NCBI GenBank assembly: GCA_937625935.1
Contig: OW569365.1
Span: forward strand, 310,001 to 374,000
DNA: 64,000 nucleotides
From: Tetramitus jugosus
Taxonomy: Eukaryota; Heterolobosea; Eutetramitea; Acrasida; Vahlkampfiidae
Direction: 5' to 3'
Under the pieces are notes generated by a model. That model saw only the letters and a list, made by a program, of their open reading frames with translations. It made no database searches and was not told where the DNA came from. Shown piece by piece: positions 29,175 to 40,700 of the stretch; the stretch's first letter is position 1, and each line of letters begins with the position of its first letter. Position numbers and translations under genes: made by a program.

Positions 29175-32100
29175 ATGAATATGGTTCAAACACAACAAGC
29201 ACGAAGCCGTAGAGAATCCTCTCTTGGTTTTCTCAGAGATCTCAATCAATCCTCTCCCAGTTCCACATCGACTCCTGGCCACTACCTGCGCAATACCAAT
29301 AGGCACAATAAGAGTATCAGAGCTGATACAGGGAGCAATGATCATTACCATATGGCGAAGAATCAAGATGTCACAACAAAGACATCAACCGACACGAACG
29401 AAAACAACATTGACGGTAATATACAAGCTTTGAGATCACTGTTTCGCGACTATGAGTACATGCTTTCTCAGAATGAAGATACCAAGCGTCTGTATGACTT
29501 GTATGTTCAATTGCGATTGGAATTGAGAATGTCTACCAACAAGAGTAATGATGACTCTGATCGTGAGGGATGGTATCGTCGCACGTGTCACCAAAAATTG
29601 GAAGTGTTCTTGACTTTGTTGATCATTGTCGAAATATTTTCTGGTAGTCTGAGTATGGATCGCGTTGCACACATGTTTTATTCTGATATAGGAAGACATC
29701 AGCTTTTGAATGGTCCAAGTAGCTTGGGCGGCAGTGTTGGAAATGATTTTGTAGCGACACTGTTGAAACGGCCGATGCTTCAAACAGGAAAGTTGTTCAG
29801 TCATTGGAAAAAGAATCAATCCAACTATTTATTTGATCGCCTGTATAAAATAATACCGAATGTGTTACTGTCAGAACGAGCAGATGAATCTCAAAAATTA
29901 ACCTATTCGATCATATGTGATTCACTAATGCCAGAACGGTACTCTGAGATGGACAGTATCAAACAAAGTTTGACCAATAGCAGTCAAGAGGTTTATAGAC
30001 AGGGAGAAACGATGCTTTTCCTTCAAATTTTGTACATAAAGTATCTGGATGCTTCAGATACGTTGGCTTATCGTGATGTGAAGCGAGTATTTTATTGTGT
30101 GAAAAAGATGAGAGGAGAAGAGGTATTGTTTGGTAAGAGAATGAGTAAATGGATCGATTTATTTGTCAAGAGGAAGATCAGATTCATGGAACAGTCTCTC
30201 GTGGAAGTTCATTTGAATCAACTGTTTGAATCCCATCGCTTAAAGATTGTTCATCACGATTTTTCGAATAACAATTTAGACAAGAGGGAGATGGACGCGC
30301 AGTTGTTGTTGAGCATGAGTATTATATGTCGACGATTTACCCAATCAGATGGTAAACTGGATATTGATGAAAAGCAGTTACAGTTTTTATGTGCCAATAA
30401 GACAACTTTTCGGTCATTGATCATACCAACAATCAACAATATAGAAAATGTACAAAATGGAAAAGAGAAGCGATTGCTGTTAAACGAGTTTTCGTCGATA
30501 ATAGTTCGAATATACCACCATCTAGTGTTTGATAAGAACATACTGGATAATACATCTCTCCTATCGAATACTATACTTTGTCAGAGATTGTTATTATCCC
30601 TACTACATCATTGGAGGTCACTCAGCAATGTTGAGTGTGAAAGTAAGAACTATACCAGGTTTGCCAACCATACTCTTGCCCTTAACTTTACCGAGTGGAT
30701 ACCGTCAATATTCGAGACCTGCAAGCGAATACTTTTTAAGTATGGTAGTCAATTTGTCCTCGTGTCGAAGAGTTTAAAGATCTTGGGTAAAACATATGAG
30801 TTGACAATTAAACTTCAACACATATTGAACAATCGAATCAACCTCTCACCAAGTATAAGCTTTGCCCAAATCGAGAGGGAAACATTATTAATATTTCAGA
30901 ACTATCTTAGCAATCAACTTCCTCGGGTATTATTATTTTATGCTTCCAGAAATTTATTTCCATACAAGCAGTACAAAGAAGTTCTGAATGGGATTATAAC
31001 GCTCGTTACTACAACTAAGCACTTTGGATACAATTCAGACACTCCATTGGAAATATATATAGAATCGCAAGTATTTGATGATTTAGTGACTAAAGTGTTA
31101 ACTGTTCCCCAATTTATAGATGAGTCAGCCGTGAGGATAAGAAGTGGTCGGAGTAGTGCTGGTTTGCAAGGATTACAGCAATCCGTTAGTTTGCATGTTG
31201 CGGATTTTTCCACTGATTGGAAGGTGAAGCATGCCAAGTTAATGTTTTTATTCTCTGCAAGAATTGCAAAATTCAACCAATCTTGTTGGCTTCCACAGAT
31301 TATCACAATTGTGTCAAGGGAGGCTCAAAAAACTCAGAAGCGACCACAGCACATGTATGTCCTACTTTCAGCAATCGCTAGCTTAGTATCAGAGAAACTG
31401 TTGTCATACAACAGCGATAACAGAGATGAGAGAGATATTTTTAAAGTATTAGAGGTTATCACGAAAAATCCACACTACAACAGTCCAGAAATATTGACTC
31501 TCCTCATACAGATATCTCCCCACCTTTCTGATGATGAGGAAAGGTTTGTGATTCAGGACAAGGTTCTATTTCTTCAAAAGTTGTGGAGTACATGCCTTGT
31601 TCCTCTCTTTAAACAACCTCTGCTCAACATTAGTGGGAATATTCAAAATATTCAACTCATGAAAAAGTCTGAGTTCTATTCAATGAGATTTTTATTTATT
31701 AATGGTATGGGTAGAATGGCACGAAGAGATCGTAATCTCATAGCACAAGTTTTGAATGAGTATGTTGTTCATATTGTTTATGTTTATGTTATGTGTTGTT
31801 GTCACTAACGCGTCAATAGTGTGGAGAAGTTTGTCAAAGAAATAGCAAAGGAGCATAGCAGTTTTAGCCACGCCAAAGATGATGAGAAGAACCAAACTGT
31901 TCTCGATTTTATTAGTGATATCAGTTCTTCTGTTACGGTTCTTATTTGGAGATTAGTTGAACCGATGGAACCAGATGGCTCACAAGTGACAGATGCTCAG
32001 TGTGTCCAATGTCTTAAAGTAATGAGCTTCATAGAGATGTTCCGAGCGGATAGTATGGCATATCGTGAAGCACTAAAATGCATCATCAACCACTGTTCGA

Positions 32101-33041
32101 ATACTGAAATTTTGATTCCTACGAGCAAAATGTCCCAACAACTATTGTCCGTTTCTGGAAATTTGACAGTTAAGCACTTTAGATTGTTGTTCTATGTACG
32201 ACTAGCGACCACTTTACTTAAACGGCAGCATGATGAATCACCTAAGGAATCAAAAACATTTATCAGCAAAAAGGTGATAGTTCAGCGCATCATACCACTA
32301 ATGTTCTCTTGTATGGAGTTGTATCCAGACATTATTATCAGAGAGCATAGCAGTACGAAGATTTCTACCGCTAGCAGCACTTGGAGTATGATTATTCAAC
32401 AATGCTATCAATTGTTTTTGCAGTTCTTTGTCGCATCTCCTAACGAAGAAGGCATGAGTTTAAAGGTTGATACTCAAGGACATGTTGAGTCAGTGCGGAA
32501 TGCCTTAATTCCCCACTATCTAAAAATTATTGAGGATAAGTTATTCAATGTGCCACCAACTAGTCTTCCGTCCATGTACAAGAAGAAGGTCGAGGTTCTT
32601 AGGAGAAAATTTTGTGAGCAATCGTTAGTTATGATCCCTAAAATTGCTCCGAGACTCAACCATGCCATGGTCGAATATTTGTCAATGCGATTAGAGGATT
32701 TCATGGTGCGAAAGATTGACTCTTTAGCATCTGAGGTCACCACAACCAACACTGACTCACTCACAAGAATCAACGAAGAATTGAACATGATATTCTATGT
32801 GTGCTCTCAATCAACAATGGTTGTATCATTGGATGACATGAATCAAGTCATGCTGCCCACAATCGCTAGAATTTTCGCCAAGTTCCATCTCAGCCGTGAC
32901 AGCGGCAGTCATCATAGCTCTCTGCTCCAAGCAAAGCAATCCTGCTTGAACATGTTCTATCAAATCATATCAAAGTGCATGGATTACACTCGTAAGCAAG
33001 CATGCATTCACTTTTATCTTTCACTTGTTGAGAGTCTCTGA
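29175..33041 (+). CDS. large uncharacterised alpha-helical protein, two exons
   Basis: Exons 29175-31759 and 31820-33041 flank a 60-nt intron (GTATGT...CACTAACG...AATAG, with a clear branch site); the join reads VLNEDVEKFVKE and the product is 1268 residues. The start is the first in-frame ATG. After a disordered, Ser/Asn-rich N-terminus the sequence is almost wholly amphipathic helices with recurring Leu/Ile spacing, suggesting an ARM/HEAT-like solenoid. No specific family could be recognised. A scaffold role is likely from fold alone. Confidence 0.65.
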
Positions 33042-33124
33042 GACTCTTCTGTAAAGCGTTTGAAGTTTGGAAATTCAAAAAAATATGCATTCACAAACAA
33101 CAAAACAAGAGAGTCTCACTCAAC

Positions 33125-34060
33125 ATGTTCCGTCAATGTTTCAAGCCAAGCCATTGCCTGTACAATCGGTCACAAAAAACAGCCTTCAGGGATAAACCGA
33201 TCGGTCATGATCGCAAGGATTTCCTTCTAATTGCTCGGGGCGTTCCAGGAACTCGAAAGCAAAAGCTAAAGTATGATGCGTGGTATAGGCAGAAATCTCC
33301 AGAGCTTCACTATGATGAAACGTTTTTGTACTTGCCATCGAGCTTAAAGGTTGTGTACGACACGATCAATCGTGGTCAAAACGAATGGCTCATTCAGGGC
33401 AAACAAAACTTTTCATTTTATCGTTTTTTGGGGTTGGATGATAGTGGTCAAACTGGAATGGAAAACGAGAAGAACAAGTGTGAAATTAACTTGGAGATTT
33501 GTTCCGGGTTTGGTCAATGGTTCCGGGAGAGAGTATCAGAGACTCCCTTGAACCAGAACGTGAGATGGATTGCATGTGAATTGAAGTTTCGTCGCTGTGT
33601 TTCAATCCTAGGTCGGTTGCATCATTATTTAGAACCGAATATGATTCGGGAGATACCAAGAGTCATATGTGCTGAAGCGTCATTCGGATTGGACAATTTA
33701 TTTCCTGATGCGAGTTGCGATAATGTGTATATTCGATTCCCGGAGCCATGGACTAAGGCTCAAGATGCTCATAAACGAATTATAAGTCACTCGTTTGGCT
33801 TGTTGCTCGCTTGGAAGATTAAACGCCATGGTACATTGACAGTTACCACGGATGATCCAATTTTCAGAGATTGGACAATCCAAGTCATGTGGCAAATGAG
33901 AGAATTATGGAATTTTGAAGGAGTAGCAGAAGAACAAAGAAGTGCTGAAGACATGATTGACTTCGATGAAACACTGGAAGAGAGAGACGAAGGAGGATTT
34001 GAAAACTTATTGAGAGAAAGAGGTTGCACGATCTATCACCTCAAATATGTGAGAGCATAA
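33125..34060 (+). CDS. TrmB-like tRNA (guanine-N7)-methyltransferase, divergent
   Basis: 311 residues from the ATG at 33125; the N-terminus (MFRQCFKPSHCLYNRSQ) looks like a mitochondrial presequence. The methyltransferase core keeps TrmB landmarks in order: EICSGFGQWF (motif I), IACELKFRR, an acidic ICAEASF position, YIRFPEPWTKAQDAHKRI (the FPDPWxK...H.KRR block) and GTLTVTTDDPIFRDW (the TD...Y...W block). The family makes m7G46 in tRNA. Motif I is degenerate (usual EIGxGxG). An organellar tRNA substrate is an inference. Confidence 0.7.
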   Translation: MFRQCFKPSHCLYNRSQKTAFRDKPIGHDRKDFLLIARGVPGTRKQKLKYDAWYRQKSPELHYDETFLYLPSSLKVVYDTINRGQNEWLIQGKQNFSFYRFLGLDDSGQTGMENEKNKCEINLEICSGFGQWFRERVSETPLNQNVRWIACELKFRRCVSILGRLHHYLEPNMIREIPRVICAEASFGLDNLFPDASCDNVYIRFPEPWTKAQDAHKRIISHSFGLLLAWKIKRHGTLTVTTDDPIFRDWTIQVMWQMRELWNFEGVAEEQRSAEDMIDFDETLEERDEGGFENLLRERGCTIYHLKYVRA

Positions 34061-34107
34061 ACTGAAATCCGAGCCTTTCAATCAGGTATTATTTGTTATT
34101 TATTCGT

Positions 34108-34419
34108 TCATCCCAAACTGAAGTCCACCACACATTGCTTCAACTTGTAACCACCACATACCGCCAATTTCTTTAATACTGAGCTGAATCTCTCATGCTC
34201 CATTCCCAACTGTAGTTCCTCTCTGCTCTCGACGGGATATTGTCCTATCATCAAACCTTGCTCCCTCGAGACTCTAGAGTTTGTCATTATCATTTTCAAC
34301 AACTCATGAGACCCTGGTCCGAACTTGATTCCTGTCTTTCTTAGAGTATTGAGGATATCATCCCTTGTCTCTCCTCCTTCTGCGCGTAATGTGACTTCGG
34401 CGACATAGTCCACACGCAT
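34108..34419 (-). CDS. small conserved-looking protein of unknown function
   Basis: 103 residues from the ATG at 34419 to the stop at 34108. It has mixed alpha/beta character with normal codon use and no low complexity (RDDILNTLRKTGIKFGPGSHELLKMI). It lies between the TrmB-like gene and a tRNA, convergent with the former (47 bp between stops). No family is recognised. Confidence 0.5.
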   Translation of the reverse strand: MRVDYVAEVTLRAEGGETRDDILNTLRKTGIKFGPGSHELLKMIMTNSRVSREQGLMIGQYPVESREELQLGMEHERFSSVLKKLAVCGGYKLKQCVVDFSLG

Positions 34420-34466
34420 CCTGCCCTAAGCGTCTGGGTCCACATAGGTTATTTTTAAGTATCCGA

Positions 34467-34540
34467 GCGGGTTTGGCGCAGCTGGTAGTCGCGTAGGTCT
34501 CATAATCCTAAGGTCGTGAGTTCGATCCTCACAACCCGCA
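34467..34540 (+). tRNA. tRNA-Met (CAT), elongator
   Basis: A 74-nt cloverleaf: acceptor GCGGGTT/AACCCGC with A discriminator, anticodon loop CTCATAA with CAT at 34501-34503, T arm GTGAG-TTCGATC-CTCAC. The G1-C72 pair and the standard TTC T-loop mark it as elongator rather than initiator. No intron. Confidence 0.97.
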
Positions 34541-34595
34541 ACTGTTTTATTTTCCTGTAAATACGGCCACCGGCCACCGTAAATTGAAGAGCAAA

Positions 34596-35074
34596 ATGCG
34601 ATCTGCGTCAGAAGAAGTATGTTGTTGGTGGTATCACTCTTTGTGCTTGATTGTTCAGCTATTAAATTGTTAAATCAACAGTATCTAGGAGGAAAGCGAG
34701 AGTCAACTGCCTACATTCACGAGCATGCCGTGAATGAACTCATGGAGTATTTGTTCAACGATGTTATCTTACATAGGCCAGATGATCCTGTTTCCCACAT
34801 GATTGACAGCTTGGAGAATTTAAAGTTAAAGAACCAGAGTGTGATATTCTCTGAATCGAATCTCGAAACGATGTTTAATCTGATAGATATCAACTCAAGA
34901 GGAACAATTACAAGTGGTCAATTGATCAAATGTTTGGAAAACTTGGATGTTCCTCTATTTCATATCAACAATACCAAATCCAAGTTAACTTCCAAAGATT
35001 CAATCGACAAGTCAGAATTCTGTCACGTAATGAAGGAAGCATTGGATGTACTCAAGTTGACCCCTTACAATTAA
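34596..35074 (+). CDS. EFCAB10-like protein (RIIa/Dpy-30-type dimerisation domain plus EF-hand)
   Basis: A 21-nt first exon (34596-34616, MRSASEE) joins across a 65-nt intron (GTATGT...TCAACAG) to 34682-35074, giving 137 residues. An internal CAG in the intron would leave an early stop, which decides the acceptor. The start of exon 2 (TAYIHEHAVNELMEYLFNDVILHRPDDPVSHMIDSLENL) is the dimerisation/docking helix pair of EFCAB10 and RIIa-type ciliary proteins. It is followed by a degenerate EF-hand-like pair (MFNLIDINSRGTITSGQL). Such proteins sit in axonemes, so a flagellar role is likely. Confidence 0.75.
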
Positions 35075-35083
35075 ACAAACAAG

Positions 35084-35837
35084 TTACTTTGTATTCATCG
35101 TTTCAATCGACAGTAGTATTTGAAGAAATTTGTACACAGATATTGTTTCTTTGGGGGATATTCGTTCCAGTTCTTTAAACGTATAGAAGATGTCCGGTTC
35201 AGTCAAACGTCTGTTCTTCATCATTAGTTGCTCTCGTTGAATATTACATATGGTTTGTCTTTGTTCTTCAATGATTAAGTTCTGTTTCTCGATTGTCTTC
35301 TGTTGTTGTATTAACTGATACTGTACTTGACGGAGATAATCTCGATCACTGTTGTCCTTTCGATGAAATACATGTTTCTCGATTCTCGGAGACCTAGGTT
35401 TAGAGTGAATCACCGGACCAGTTCTATTTTGCTTGTGATAATGATGTATTATATCTGCAATTTCTTTCGTTTTTGCAATCTCTGAAGCAAGTTTATTCTG
35501 GTTGTTCCGAGTGTACTTGTTGGCACCATGTTCAAGCAATAGCATTACGACTTTTTGATGACCTCCTCTCGATGCCTTGTGCAAAGGAGTACTTCCTGTT
35601 CCCTATATTGAATATCATAAAGTGTTTATTTTTGAATGGTACGAAACTAGCAAAGTGGTTGGTTGAGTGACATACATCTTCCTTCACATTCACATTACAC
35701 CCCAAAGTTAAACACTGCAGTACTTTGTGTTCTTTTCCTTGTAGACAAGCAGTCAACAATGTTTGTTCGTCCCTCGATGTCATTTCTCTTTTCAAGTGAT
35801 CTTGTAGCACTCTCTCAGATTCCTCCAGATCATCCAT
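35084..35837 (-). CDS. ankyrin-repeat protein with coiled-coil tail, two exons
   Basis: Exons 35837-35676 and 35602-35084, with a 71-nt intron (GTATGT...AATATAG) in phase 0, encode 226 residues. Two ankyrin repeats span the join: EQTLLTACLQGKEHKVLQCLTLG and STPLHKASRGGHQKVVMLLLEHGA. A basic linker and a Gln/Glu-rich coiled coil (QLIQQQKTIEKQNLIIEEQ) follow. It is an adaptor-type protein; the partner is unknown. Its stop is 9 bp from that of the EFCAB10-like gene, and its start is 100 bp from the divergent BolA gene. Confidence 0.75.
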
Positions 35838-35937
35838 TTAGTAAATCACGTAACGGTCATCCATTTCTTCCTTCCTCCTTTCGCTTGAACAACAACTAAT
35901 TTGCCGCCAAATCAAAGAAGAAAAACAATTCTCCCAC

Positions 35938-36369
35938 ATGCAGCTGAGCAAACAGAACCAAAAGCTTTGCTTCCATTTTTTAAGATCTCAACCACAGCGA
36001 CAATCCAAATACTTCCATTTCTTTTCGACACATCATCGTCACATGTCCACCTCAACTACAACACCACTTTTTGGTCAGAGATATCAACTCATTCAAACCA
36101 TTCTCACTGAACAATTTGCGCCAACGTCTCTGGTCATTCAAGATGAATCTCACAAGCACCGTGGACATGCTGCCATGAAGGGTCTCCAAGCTGAAGAAAC
36201 TCATTTTCATGTCGAAATTGTCTCACAAGCTTTTGAAGGCAAAAAGGTACTTGAGCGACACAGAATGGTGAATCAGGCACTGCAAGAAGAGTTCTCACGG
36301 GGTCTCCACGCTCTCTCACTCAAAACCAAAACACCTACTGAGATGAACAAAGTAAACAATCAGGCATAA
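35938..36369 (+). CDS. BOLA1: BolA-family protein, probably mitochondrial BOLA1
   Basis: 143 residues from the ATG at 35938. The first 35 residues are rich in Gln, Arg, Phe and Ser with no acids, as expected of a mitochondrial presequence; an internal ATG at residue 36 could give a cytosolic form. The BolA fold is plain: LVIQDESHKHRGHA, ETHFHVEIVSQAFEGK, VLERHRMVNQALQEEF and GLHALSLKTKTP, including the invariant His of the RH motif. BolA proteins pair with monothiol glutaredoxins in Fe-S cluster assembly. Confidence 0.9.
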   Translation: MQLSKQNQKLCFHFLRSQPQRQSKYFHFFSTHHRHMSTSTTTPLFGQRYQLIQTILTEQFAPTSLVIQDESHKHRGHAAMKGLQAEETHFHVEIVSQAFEGKKVLERHRMVNQALQEEFSRGLHALSLKTKTPTEMNKVNNQA

Positions 36370-36599
36370 CGTTCGTTTGCTTATCACGACATGTCCCTTT
36401 TTGGTAATACCAATGATCTGATATCTTCTGAGAAAGCTGGCTTGTCAGTCAATTGATTGACTGTCACAAGTTGTGATAACATTTAACTCTCAACTATTGA
36501 ACTAGAATTTTGAGTTTTATTTACAGCCCTTAGATGTTATTCTACAATATATATTACAAAAACGAATGGTTGGTCTCACGCACCACAAAACTGTTCGTC

Positions 36600-37460
36600 T
36601 TATACCGAGTGAGCCTCCCCTGTACCCTCTGCCGCAGAACTGCTACTGCGTCTTCGAATAAGCTTCTCCTTCACTGTTTCTATGAGTGTTGGTCTCGCTT
36701 TTAGTGGTCCCATGACACCCAATGGGAGCAATTGTATTCCATACGTTGTATTGATCACAGTCGCACTGCTGGCGTACCAAGCTGCTGCTGCACACAAGAT
36801 GCCAAACCATCCTCCTGCTGCTGTCACATGCTTATTGCCAGAGAAAGCACCTGCCGTCAGGAAAATGAACGCAAACTCCAACAGAACGAACACGAGTGCC
36901 AAAGAGATGGACATTCTGAAACTGCCAATCATCATGTAGAATGTAAAGATGGTCCAAGCGAGCAAAAACATGCCCACAGCCATGTTTACATCATGAGTGC
37001 TCACAGCTCCCTTTGGTGACCAGAATTGCTCCATGGTTGCAAAACTGAGCCAAAAACCGCCATAGGAAGAGAAGGCGACAGCACCAAACGTGTTGTTTGA
37101 GGCAAATTCCCACATGCCAGCCAATAGTTGAGCAATGCCACCGTACCACAATGCAACAGGCAACACAATGTTGGCGGTGTTGGCAGAGAGGAGTCCAGTG
37201 TTCCACGTACTGAGCAAAAAGGTGGTCATTGCAAAGCCAGCTAGACCCAATGGACCAGGATTTCCGAGAGAGGACTGAGGAGGTCCTCGACTCATCAACT
37301 TGTCAACAATCACCTCCAGATATCGATTCTCTCGATTCATAATCTGTTGTTGTCGAATTAGGTCATTCTTTGTCGTCTGTTCTTGGGTTTCTTCCAGATC
37401 AATCGCAATACTGTCTTCAGAGTTTGAGGAGGCCGCAGTCGCCTTTTCTGAAAGGTTCAT
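36600..37460 (-). CDS. acetate/succinate transporter, GPR1/FUN34/SatP family
   Basis: 286 residues from the ATG at 37460. The family signature NPGPLGLAGFAMTTFLLSTWNTG opens the first of six membrane helices. The second is ALWYGGIAQLLAGMWEFASNNTFGAVAFSSYGGFWLSF, which carries the conserved GGxxQ and E-x-x-x-x-N-T-F-G-A blocks. The protein moves acetate and other short carboxylates across the plasma membrane. About 70 polar N-terminal residues and a Ser/Arg-rich tail are cytosolic. Confidence 0.9.
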   Translation of the reverse strand: MNLSEKATAASSNSEDSIAIDLEETQEQTTKNDLIRQQQIMNRENRYLEVIVDKLMSRGPPQSSLGNPGPLGLAGFAMTTFLLSTWNTGLLSANTANIVLPVALWYGGIAQLLAGMWEFASNNTFGAVAFSSYGGFWLSFATMEQFWSPKGAVSTHDVNMAVGMFLLAWTIFTFYMMIGSFRMSISLALVFVLLEFAFIFLTAGAFSGNKHVTAAGGWFGILCAAAAWYASSATVINTTYGIQLLPLGVMGPLKARPTLIETVKEKLIRRRSSSSAAEGTGEAHSV

Positions 37461-37781
37461 GGTGGGTTAGGAGGTAGCTTGTTTGGTTTTGTTTTTCAGG
37501 TTATAGTTTTTCAGTTGGCTGTGTGGAAGATAAAGGAAAGAAGGTATGCAGAGAGCATATTATTTCTCCATACCAAGGATAGTGTCTGGTCCTTTCTTGA
37601 AGAGATCGAATGTCCGAAGGAAACTCCTCCGCATCCGTATCTGAATCACGCGCAGCCGAGCGCTGCGGGCACGAGCTCAACTGATTGAACGAGTTTACGA
37701 AGCGTGAAGTCTGATTCAATTGGAGAATTTTACGCATGTTCCTAGCGATCTCTGTGGTTTATTGTTACAATTGTAGGTCAC
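37461..37781. other. 321-bp intergenic region
   Basis: Between the start of the SatP-type gene and the end of the VIT/VWA gene, both leftward. A GC-rich patch near 37655-37680 includes GCAGCCGAGCGCTGCGGGC, which can form a short hairpin. No supported gene. Confidence 0.4.
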
Positions 37782-40700
37782 CTAAACATCGATGGTGCAA
37801 ACAGGGATACTGGATTGGTTGGTTTGCAATCGAATGGTTACAATTTCACTCTTTTCCTCCGGTCTCATGTAGTTGGTGAAGAATGAACACAGAACGGTTG
37901 TTCCTCCAGTCAATGATTGCTGATGATTGGCATAGTAGTTTGTGGTCACCTTGAACTGACCGTGAGGAGCTTTTCGGAGCATGTATTCCTCTGGGCCATA
38001 TCCTCGAGTGAAATCTCTGCTTACGTAGCCTCCAATCTTTGTTCGAGGATAGGCATAGTAGCAATGTTCACCTCCGACGCAATCCTCATGAACATGAAGA
38101 TCAATGTCAATATCATTGACATCCCAGGCCATACTGATCCTCAAGTCGAGATCCATCTTGTATCGGAAGCCTTCATGACATGGCTTCAAGTCAGGGTTCT
38201 TTAGTAAGCAGTGATTCAATTCGATAGCAGCAGTTTGCTCAATCTCGTCAAATCTCAAGTCCCATTTACCTGTGATCACCTTGTTGAACAATTCGACAGC
38301 TTCCTCGAACTTACCCAACTTTTCCTTGACCAATGCAAGGTCACGATAACTCTGTGGCTCCTCAGGATTCATCTTCTTCACCTTCTCGAACACCATTTCA
38401 GCCAATTCGTACTGCTTTGCCTGATCAAGACGATAGCCCACAATTCTGAACAATTGGGCATTCTCCAGTTCCAGTTCAAGAATGTTGGTCAAAATGGCAA
38501 CACCATCACTTAAATTCTTGAGCTTCATGAGCCAGAAGTCGGCAACATCCAAGAAGAAGGCTGGAGAGCTGCCTAAATTCTTTCTCTCCTGCAGGTAGGC
38601 CTGATAAGGATTGCTTGCCTTGCTAATAGTAGCCATGTACGCTGCATCGGATTTCCATTCTTGAATCTTGATAGATGCAGTAACTGCGTTGGAAGGCTCC
38701 TCTTGATTCATTATCTCATCTTCGGAGTCGCTCATGAGCAAACTTTCCTGTCTGAGGGCTGATGAGCTCGGCACTCTCTCGCATTCTCTGGACGAGCTAG
38801 ATGAAAGAGATCTAGACATCTGTGGTGCAGCCATACATCTGGATCTGACAGATAACGATGGGCTAGCCATGGATAAGAGCGATCGTCTTGAATCAGAAAC
38901 AGGAGCCTCAGACATCATCTTGGAGCACTCCTTGTCCACCTCTTCCTTTGGAGCCTTGAATTCAGTTTGATGCCATCTCTTTCTATCCTCCCATAGTGCC
39001 AGGACTTTTTGAATCTTGTCTGCCACTCTCTTCTTCTCATCGTCTTCTTTCTTTTGAACAAAGTTCTGATAGGATTCTCTGACCGATTTCAAGCTTGCGG
39101 GAGGCATGATTTGATGTTTGATGTATTGATCCAAAGTTTCCAACACAATCAAAGAGGTCGTTGGAGTGACAATGGACCACTCTCTACCCAAGTCTTTCAA
39201 CTCCTTCTCAAACAAGTGTGGGAACACAGAAAGGGAGTTCATCTTTTGTTTGGCCCAGAGCATTGGAATAATTCTATCAGATTTTTCTTGGGCTGTTGAT
39301 GCTGTCGTTGCAGAAGGCTCAATGTCATAAACTCTAGTGTCGATAATATCACCGCCGTATCGGAAGGCAATTGAAATTTGACCTCCTTGCTTTACCTTTC
39401 CATACAAGTGGAAGTGACCACTAGGCTCCAAGATGGTTGGCTCATTTGGATAGACTTCTTCAAACTCTTCTGTCTCATAATCGGCAACCAAAAAGTACAA
39501 TACTGGCTTTCCAACTTGCTCCACAATTTGTTCTACACGGAGCTTGTTCGCATTCAACAACATTCCGCCACTCTTTGTTGCCACATGGGAAAGCAATTGA
39601 TGGTTGGCTGACATACTCGTTGATATAATGTACAATGGAATAGAGTAAGTCGTGTAAGGTGTTGTTTCTTGACCAATGGTATGAATACCGTCAGTAAAAA
39701 CAAGACAGAATGACGCAGATTCATCCAACTCAGACTCGAGCAAGGACAGATTGGTAGCGCCATCGTAATCAACCTTCTTGACATGGTCCAACAATGACTG
39801 AACATTGTCGAAGGTAGCACGGCTTCGCTCCTGTACTGAATTACAGAATGGAGTAAAAACAACTTGTTTTGGCTTCAATTCTTTCATGATAGCACTCAAA
39901 AGTTCATAATCTTTCTCAACTATCTTAGTGTTGCGACTACGGCTGTAGGAGCAATCCCAAAGAACTTGAATCTTATCGGTTTTCATTCTGCTATCGCTAG
40001 TTGGTTTCTCAACTTTGATACGAGCACAAAAGTAGTTGTCTTCTGTAATGACACAATTGTCTTCTAGTGTTTGACTACAACGAATAGTGAGATTGTCCAC
40101 GGATTCATCCAATTGAGAACTTTCAATCATTGCAGTCATGTACTTGTCAGTAGATTGACGAGGCTGACTATTCTCAGTTAATTTACGATCAGAATTCAAC
40201 AGAAGCTCCAATGATTGCTCACTATGTGAATCACTGTACCACTCGACATTGGCCTGCACAGTACTGTTCTTTCCTGGCAATCCAAATGGGATCATAACCT
40301 CCGAACAAGGCACATCTGCAACGGCAGACGTAGAGACAGGCATCGTGTACACCACTCGAATCACCTTTGGCTTTTGTGGCACCAAAGGATACACGCGGGT
40401 TCTAAAACTATTGCTCTGATGAGTAGCCATCTCTACAATGGCAGCGCCCTTGCCTCTCTCTCTCACCTCCTGCTCGAAAATCATCTTGGCCTTCTCTTTT
40501 TCAACAGGAACAGCATCAATGAGCTCTGTGGTGCTTCCATCCACATTCATGGCATAAGCAATGAGAGTAGCATCGTCAGGCAATGGAAAAACTAGTTCAC
40601 CCTCCAATGTTCTATCGTGAGGATTGACAAAGGTGAAGACGGAAGTGATTTTAGCAATGGGTAAGTTGACTTGAACTTGAACATCAAGGGATTGGACTTC

